Made by a program: the position numbers and the translations under genes
Source of the DNA: Sarcophilus harrisii
Lineage: Eukaryota; Chordata; Mammalia; Dasyuromorphia; Dasyuridae
Direction of reading: 5' to 3'
Length of the DNA stretch: 64,000 bases
Assembly: GCF_902635505.1 (NCBI RefSeq)
Contig: NC_045427.1
Span: 594,907,665 to 594,971,664 of the forward strand
The notes under the pieces: generated by a model
Told to the model about the DNA's origin: nothing
What the model saw: the letters and a program-made list of their open reading frames with translations, nothing else
The model's database searches: none
Shown here: positions 39,880-48,800 of the stretch, piece after piece
Position numbering within the stretch: position 1 is the first letter of the stretch
Layout: every line of letters starts with the position of its first letter

Positions 39880-42800
39880 GGAGAGAGACAGAGACAGAGA
39901 CAGACAGAGAGAGGAAGTAATCTTATATGTCTTATATTAATATCTTATATTAAGAAGTAATCATATAGTAATCTTCTTTGGGAATATACACATATATGCT
40001 TACAAACTTTTGGCACAGTAGATAGAGCTGGTCCTGAAGTTAGGACTTCTTGTATTCAAATGTGGCTTCAGACACATACCAAGTGACCTTCAGCAAGTCA
40101 CTTCATCCTATGTGCCTCAGTTCCTCATCTGCAAAATGATTTGCAGAAGGAAATGGCAAACGACTCCAGTATCTTTGCCAAGAAAACCCCCAAATGGGGT
40201 CATGAAGAGTGAGGCAGGATTGAAAATGACTTAACAAGTTTAATAATATATATGTTTTTTTTTTCTGAAGATTGTGCTCTCTGCTGGGCAGATCAGTGGG
40301 GCTTAAATTTGAGAAGTCACTTGATAGAACAGTGACAAACCCTTCATTTTCCTCATTTAACATAGGGAAGAAGAGAGAGGAGACATCACTCCCCTTTAGA
40401 GGACAGTCATTAAGTCCACCTCATTTCTGATTCTTTGTCCACATGAGCTCAATAACAGCATTTCTACTTGTCAACAGAAATCGGTGACAGAAGAGAAGTT
40501 CTCAGGAATGAATTTAGGAGATTAATTGTTTGGATAATTCTAACTCCAGGAGGATTTTCTCTTTACATACCTGAATAACGCAGAGAGGCAGAAGGTGGGG
40601 GGCAGGTTTCTCACAGTTCCTGGGAGGGCAGCAGTGGGACTCTTCCTGTAGTATGTTGTGTCCTGGGTTCAGGTTCTGGGGTTCCTTCTCTTCTCTCCCC
40701 TTTCCAGCTGCACGGCATCCCTCCTCCTCATTGCCTGGCCAGCCAGCTGTTAACATTCTCCAGGCACTGGGCTACAGCTTCCACAGGGGTAACACGACAT
40801 CAAAAGGGACCCCACCATCTGACAGAAGGCCTCCCATGCTTCCTCAGGCAAATGTCAACATGAGACTGATGTTTTTTGCAGATTCTGACAGGGGAACTCC
40901 ATCATCCCACTCTTACACTCTGGGAATATTTCCCCTGGTCATTAGGCTATATTTGGCTATCACTTCAGAGACATGACTTCTGGAATAAAAGAAAACACAC
41001 CTGCTTTTAGTCAAAGGACATGAGTTAAAATCTCACTTCATGTGACCACAAGCAAATCACTCAACTTTTCTGTTCATAATTTGCCTCATTTATAAAATGA
41101 GAGAGTTGACTTTAATGGCTTCTAGTGTCTAATCCAGTTCTAAATCCATGATTATATCATTTACTTCATGTATTTACTTCATGGCTATAGGGTACATGGC
41201 TCCAGGATGCCCCGCTAGACATCCTGCCACTTACAATGTACACATCTTATATGTACATAATTGTTTGGATGTTGCTTCCTTTATTAGACTGAGCCCCCAG
41301 GGAGAGACCATGTTTTGCCCATTTTTATTTTGATTTCTCCAGTATTTGGCATACAATGGGTACTTAATAAATGCTGTTGATGATGATGATGATGGTAGAT
41401 CTCATTCTGACATTGTACTGAAAATTGGTTGTCCCTTCCCTCAGGTTGCTAAGAATGTTGAGAGAATTTGGTTGACCTGAGAGGGATGGAAGGCTTCTTC
41501 TCCACAAATTAGACAAATATATGTCAAGTCTATGGGACATGTTAATATGTTAGATTTGATTTCGTTGATATCCTTCATTCTTAAAGAGGATCAAAATGAC
41601 ATCCCTATGTTAGAGTCCAGTTAGTGTGTCTGACTGTGGCTGATCAGACCAGTACGAGCTTGGGACACTCTGCCACAGGTCAGGGACAAATAGTCCCTAT
41701 GAACATTTGGGGTGAATTCTACAACTTTGTGCACCTTGTGTTTCTTCTGAGCTAATTCAATTCTGCTTTGTTCATAGAGCACAGAACCTTTTCTGATGAA
41801 GGAGCATCATGTTAGGTAGTGTCTCCTATATCATATAATCATTTTTTTAATCACTTTTTATTGACAGAACCCATGCCAGGGTAATTTTTTACATTATCTC
41901 TTGCACTCACTTCTGTTCCGAGTTTTCCCCTCCCTCTCTCCACTTCCTCCCCCAGATGGCAAGCAGTCCTATACATGTTAAAGAGGTTACAGTGTCATAT
42001 AATCATTTTAAAGTTCTTAAGGGATACCTTCAGAGTGTTCTTATATCACTTTTTCTGATCATCTTATGAGTAGTTTGCCCTGTGTGAGTTCTCCATAAAA
42101 TAGTCATTTTGGCAAGCATACATTTGGTATTTGAACAACATGGCCAGCCCAATGGAGTTGCACTCTCTGCAGCTTAATTCGAGAAAGAACCTTAACTCCA
42201 GTGCTTTTAAATTTTAACTTTGTAAGATGGGCAGCTTGGGCATTGCTTCTAGTCTCATGCTTCCACAAATTAGTTATGTCATTGGAAGCAACTCATGGGG
42301 GCTTCCATTTCCTCATCTGAAAAAGGAGGATCTCCTTTCAATATCTTCTATGAGTATCTTGCTCTTTATTATCCTTATTTTGCAGATGAGGATAATAAAT
42401 CAGCAAAGGTTGAATGAGTTGCTCAGTCAAGGTCAACCAGAAAAATTAAGGTAGACCCAAGTGTTAATACAGATCTCCTAATCATCAGTTCAATGCTTCC
42501 TGTAGGGAAAGTTTTAAGGGAATATCTTCTTCCTCAGTGTCTACTCAAATACATGAGAGTTGAAAGCCAGGTCTTGAAACTTTCACACCATATTCTTTGA
42601 CTTGCAGTGTCCATCTTATAGATAAGATAAACAGCACCCATTATATTCCCCCTTTATTCCTTTCCTGCTCTAGTACATTGGCAAAGGGGTTATAATACAG
42701 CTCAGTTCAACAACCATTGTTTATAAAGCATGTATCAAGTGCAAAGCTCTGAGTTGGCATTAATAAGGCAAGGATGAAGTCAGACATAATACCCCACCGC

Positions 42801-45800
42801 AGGGAGTTTTCACAAATTTTCCAACTTCAGATGAGCTAATGAGTCTAAAACACTTTACAAACTTTGATCTAGAAAGACATAAGTAACTGCTACTACAACT
42901 ATGACTACTGCTGATCTCATCGTTGCACCTTCAAATATTACTCATTACTACAGTATTTCATGACCAATCAGTACAATCTTCATCTGAATTTTTCAAAAGG
43001 ATCTGGCAGAACACTCAACTTTTCTCCTCCAATTACCTCCCCAGTGAATCAGAATAGTTAGCAAAGTGGAAAGGTTCCAGCTTAAAACCTAATTCATTGG
43101 AAATGCATGTTCATATCAAAACAGAACACCAAGAGAAGGGAAATTCCTCACACCCACCCAGAAGTGCAGACAGGCAGTCGCCTGCATGCAGGAGTATGAT
43201 AGTAAATGTTAAACAACTGACTTTCTTGGTCGGGGGGGAAACAGGATAGATACTTTTAAATTTTTTATTTGAATCTGCATTACCTAGATTTTTCTCCATC
43301 ACATTTTTGAGTCTAAATCATCAGAAAAATAATAAATCAACCCCTGGTACTAGTATTTGCTGATCTGAGGTATAAATATTCACACTGAAAATTGAAGAAT
43401 AGGTTCTTGAGTGTCTCCAACACAGCCGTGTTTGATTTTAGAGATTCTAAGCATATCCTTTTTGCTCCAACCACTAACTCTTCTGCCTTCATTACAACTT
43501 TATAGTTTCTTTGAGAATAGGGACTGTTTCCCCAACCTTGGCTTGGATCTTAGAGTCTTATACTTGGCTTTGGGTCTTAGAATCCTCTCTTAAAATACAA
43601 ATACCTCCTGAAGAGATCATACTTAAATCTTTTATATACAAAAGCTTTAGTTATAGTTTATTTTCAAATAACACTTCAGAGATTAAAAGTGGCTTTTTCT
43701 ATATTGGCTCATATAAAATACATCCCATTCCTGCCATAGGCAGGGCAAGTGCTATTGTCGACATTGTACAGATGAGAATCTGAAAGTCTGAGGGTTAGTA
43801 GTCAGAACAGGAAATCACGAAAGCAAGAGCCAATTGAAATACCCACCTCATTTTTGGGCCACAGCTTTTTGCATCACACCTTTTACAAGAAATCTTCCCT
43901 AGTTCTGCTTAATCTCACTACCTTCTCTCTGAAATTATCTCCAGCTCTCTCTGTATGTAGCCTGTTTATGCTTAACTCTTTACATGCTGTCTCCTTTATT
44001 AGATAGTGAGCTATTTAAAATCAGGGAACTTTTTTTGCCTTTTTTGCATCCCAGAACTTAGCACAATGCCCAGCACATAGTAGGTGTTTAATAAGTGCTT
44101 TTTTGGCTGACGGACACCAGAGTTCCCTCTATTATTTATTAAGCTTAGCAGTGATGAGCAGATATGAAATACAAATTAGCTATCTAGGAGAAAGGGATAG
44201 ATACTTGTTGTAGGGAGATCCTGAGGCAGGAGAAAGGTAAAGTACTAGGAAAGGAGAGGGGGCCAGTTCTCCAGGGAGAAGGAAACATTAAAATACTTGA
44301 CCCAGAAGGAGGATGAATGATTTACTAATGATAACTAGTGATTCAGTAGAGCTGCTTGACTCTGAGTTGGACATGAGAAGAGAACACTTGAATACCTTCT
44401 GAGGGATAAGATTTAAAAAAATAACAATAAGGGGAGGCAATGAAGTGCATGTTATAATGAAAGGAGGTCTGGATATGGAGTCAAAAGACTTGGGTTCCAA
44501 TCCTGTTGTTAGAACTCATTTTCTATGCAACTCATGGAACTCTGGGACTCATTTTCCTCATCTGTAAAATGAAGGGATTCAGTTAAATGAATCAGTTAGT
44601 TACACTCATTCTAGATCTAAAGCTAGGCTTCTAGCAAATGAGATAATGTATGCAACGCTATTCTGCAAATATCTGTCAGTATCTGCTTTTTTCATCACAT
44701 TACCACTCTGTTATTCTCTATCTTTCTGTTAGAAATGAGGAAGTGCCCATTTGCTGATGATTATCTTATTCAGAAGTTTATTCATATAAAATTATCTTTT
44801 AAATTGTATTCAACACATTTATTTTTACTTTTAAAAACACATGTATGCACATATTTAATATTAAACTAAATACAAAACATGAAAGAACAGAATAAAAAAA
44901 AGACAGAAAAGGAAAATAAGAAACAAAACAAAACATTGTCATGTGCTCAGAAGAATATCAAAGAGGATTCAAAATATGTAACAATAAATTTCCCATTCAA
45001 TAAATCATATATAATAATAGAAGAGATTAACACATTTATTAAGCATTTACTTTATTGGACACTATATAAATATTAATTGGTAGTAACACATTTGCATATG
45101 ATATAATCACTAAAATGCTGATTAAAATTTCTTGTTGTCAAGGTATAAAAGTATCTGATAACAATTTCATCAAATGTTAGCTTGGTTTGAGCTTGTCAAA
45201 TTAGTTTTAGAAGACAGTGATGAAACATCTTATTAAATAAACACATGGAATATTAGAGAACAAAAGCATGATCTCATTTTATCCTGTCATTTTACAGAAA
45301 AAGAAGTGGAGGCCACACAGGGTCACACAGTTAGTTAAGATTTCTAAGAGTTCATATTTTTATAGGTTTAAACTATACTTCCCAGGTTCACTCCCTGATA
45401 AAGTGAATTAGATGAGGAAATTAATAAGATGACCAGCTATTCAAACTGAGACTTGACCTTTCCCACCTCTCACTAAAGACCAGGACTTCAATACATAAAG
45501 ACATAAAGGCAGATTGTTCTATTATTTTTTGGCTCCAACGACACTAACAGATATGCTAAAGTCAATGTTACTTGTATTTTTAAAATTATTTTGTGATTAA
45601 CAACCAGAGTTCCAAGACAAAGATAGTTTCCTTCTACTGAGAACTTTTCATCATGACATGTACCAAATTTTTCTCTCCACATTTTGGGTTTACTTGTTTA
45701 AAAATTCTCTGCAGAGATTACTCCAGAATAATAATTGCTTTTCCAAATTCTTGCAACTACTTACATTTTTTAAAGGATGTACATAATAAATAGCCCTGAA

Positions 45801-48800
45801 CTAGGAGTTGGAAAATCAAGATTGCTTAATGTTATGAAGGAGATGAATAAATGAAAGAAAACAATATTCTTTAAACACTTACCATGAGCTACCATAGTGT
45901 CCAAAGTGCTGTGGAATGCAAGTAAAAAAATCAAAATAAAGTCCCTGACTTCAAGGAACTTACTTTTTTAAAAAGGCAAAGCAATACCCTGAGGAGAGGG
46001 ATGCCTGGGAAGGAGCACTTTGGTTGAATATTACAAGACTGGTGAATGAGTCCTTAGGGGATTAGATTGAGATATGGGAGCTACTTCTTGAAGTCATATT
46101 TCTAAAGTCTTGAGAATTATCTGGTGATATATTCATAGAAGACAGAAAAAATACAATGAATGAAGCTTTGGTCTTAGAATAAAAAGGAGCTGGATTTGAG
46201 CTCTGCTTTTTATCCTCCCTATGTATATGACCGTAAATGAGCCACCATGTATTTTGGGGCCATAAACCTATAAATGTTTATTAGATTAAATTAAATCTCA
46301 GTTTCTTTTTATTTATGATTTTTTTGAACTTGAGTTTCTTTATCTTGAAAGTGGAAAATAATAATGACTACACTATCCACCTCATGGTTTTATTGTGAAG
46401 ATCAAAATAGATAATGTAAGGGAAGTGTTTTGAAAACTTTAAAGCATAATACATAAATGCTTACCACAATTATGAGAATTTATAAGAATTTTGTGAGCAA
46501 TGACCTTAGGAGATAGTAAATTTAGTTTCAAAGACTACAGGCATTCTCATGAAATCATAAGTCTGGACCTTTTCCATCTCTCTAACCTCCCTTCATCTTT
46601 CAATAAATAGGACTAAGTGTTCTTAGTTTGATTTTTGCCAAAAACTAAAAAATGAGCTATGAACATATCATATACAATATATTTTATAGAGATAGAATAG
46701 CTATTTCAAAGGCAAAATATGGTAAAAGAAAGTGGAGGTCAAATTGTTGCATCAATCATTTTAAATCAACAAGCATTTATTAAACACCTAGTATGTGCCA
46801 GATGGAGCAGCTAGGTAGTACAATGGATAGAGCACTGGGCTTGAAATCAAGAATACTCATCTTTATAAATTTATATCTAGCTTTAGATACTTACTGGTTG
46901 TGTGACCCTGGACAAGCCACTTAATCCTCAGTTCCTCATCTGTAAAAATGACTAGGAGAAAGAAATGGTAAATCACTCCAGTACTTTTGCCAACAAAAAC
47001 CCAAATGGGGTCAAAAAGAGTTGGACGTGACTGAAAAAAATGGCTGAACAATAATATTACAGGAATTGTGCTAAGTGCTAGGAATACAGAAAGAGGCAAA
47101 AAATACTAACTTCAAGGAGCTCAAAATCAATGGGAGAGAACAGACAAAGACATCTATTCAAACAAAATATATAGGATAAATAGGAAATAACAGGGAAGAC
47201 ACTAGAATTAAGAGGAGTTGGGTAAAGCTTCTTGCAGATAGGATTTTAGTTGAGACATAAATGAAGCCAGTAGAAAGGGTCGTTTCAGGATGTACAGTAG
47301 ATAAATCCATCTATACAAATGTCCACTTTCCCCTGAATTTGGAGGTCATTGCTCCCCTATAGTGGTTATCCCCCAAATCCTATATTTTTTTCTTTTCCTT
47401 TTTTTTAAAGGATGTTGTTTGTATATTATTGTTGGATAAATGGTCTCCGGGTCTGTCTTCTAGGTCTTCAGTTCTGAGTCTATAAATTCTGGCAACCCTT
47501 GAACAAAAACCCAGATGAACTAATTTTTCATAAAATTTTATATGTGAAAGGGAAAGAGGGGGAAACAATAATAGTCAAAGGATAAAGGTTAGGTTTTTTC
47601 TGTTAACCTCAGAGGACAGAAATGGGAGCACAAAGAAGAGATATTTTTGGACTAATGTTAAGAAAAAGCTTCCAAATCACTCAAACTGTCCAAAGTAAGC
47701 ATAGGTGGCTTCAGAATACATTGGGTTTCATATTAATAAAGACATTCAGACAGAGGATAGGTGGGTGGTTTGGAAAAATGTTGGCGAGGGGATGCCTTTT
47801 CAGATAAAGGTTGAATTACATGACCTCTCAGATCCTTTCTAACTCCAGAATTCAATGAGTCTAAGAAAATCCTAGACAAACACAGAAAAAAAAGATTTCA
47901 TTGTGGCAAAGAAAGTGTACTGGAGAAAACATACTCTAAAACCAATGCAAAAATTATGTGAGTTCAAAGTAATTACAAAAACATAAAAATAGGCAGATGA
48001 TCAGTTTTAGAGTCAGAAAGGATTTCAGAGATAATTTTATAGTTGAGACCCAGCCCTGAAATGAGGAGGACCTGAGTTCAAATCTGACCTTAGACACTTA
48101 ACACTTCCTAGCTGTGTGACCCTGGACAAGTCACTTAATCCCAAAATTAATGAATTCTCAGCAAAAATAAATGAATGAATAGATAAATAAATTTAAGTCA
48201 TTTTGATTCTCGGTCACTGCCCAAGGTGAGATTCAAACCCAGGACTTCTAGCTTCATATCCTGTGCGAATTTAGGGTTAGGGTTAGGGTTAGGGTTAGAT
48301 GATGTACCAGAATAGACATGCTTTCTCAGTGTCTGTTTTTCTGCTCCATCACTTTCATCTTCTAATGGGTTGTCATCAGAAATGTTTATCTTTCCATGAT
48401 GAATGTTTTTTAAAAGGACAGTTCAAATGTCATTGCAACAAAACTGATTACCATCCTGTCTCTGATTAACAAAGAAATTTTTGAGCTCTAGCCTGACATC
48501 CACTTATTTCAAGTCATAGTTGACCTAACAAGAAAAGAATTGGTCCTGTCCCTTAGAGTTTGTCCTAATTGATGGCTCTCTCCTTTCAGGAGAAAGCTTG
48601 GCAGCTGGAAAGCTAGAACAGCAGACTCCAGAGAGAGATTTCTTTTGCAGTTAAAATGTTTGAGTATCAACTTGGATTCCTTCCTGACTTCCCCAGTGTC
48701 TGATAAGTCTTTGCTTCCTCTGCTATCTCCTCTGCTCTTCCTAGGAGGCTGATAGGATTTATTATTGTCTAACTCAAAGAGTCACATTTAAAGTATTAAC

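Noticed and set aside
39382-39940. Open frames up to 157 residues rich in Arg/Glu/Thr or Cys/Val/Ser
   Set aside because: They are translations of TA, GA and CA microsatellite blocks on both strands.
40653-40976. 107-residue plus-strand frame in the GC-richer block
   Set aside because: No homology recognised, no phase-compatible splice sites, composition ordinary.
16885-44112. Apparent uniform orientation of L2 3' ends in the introns
   Set aside because: Once sense and antisense patterns are read correctly both orientations are common, so there is no bias.
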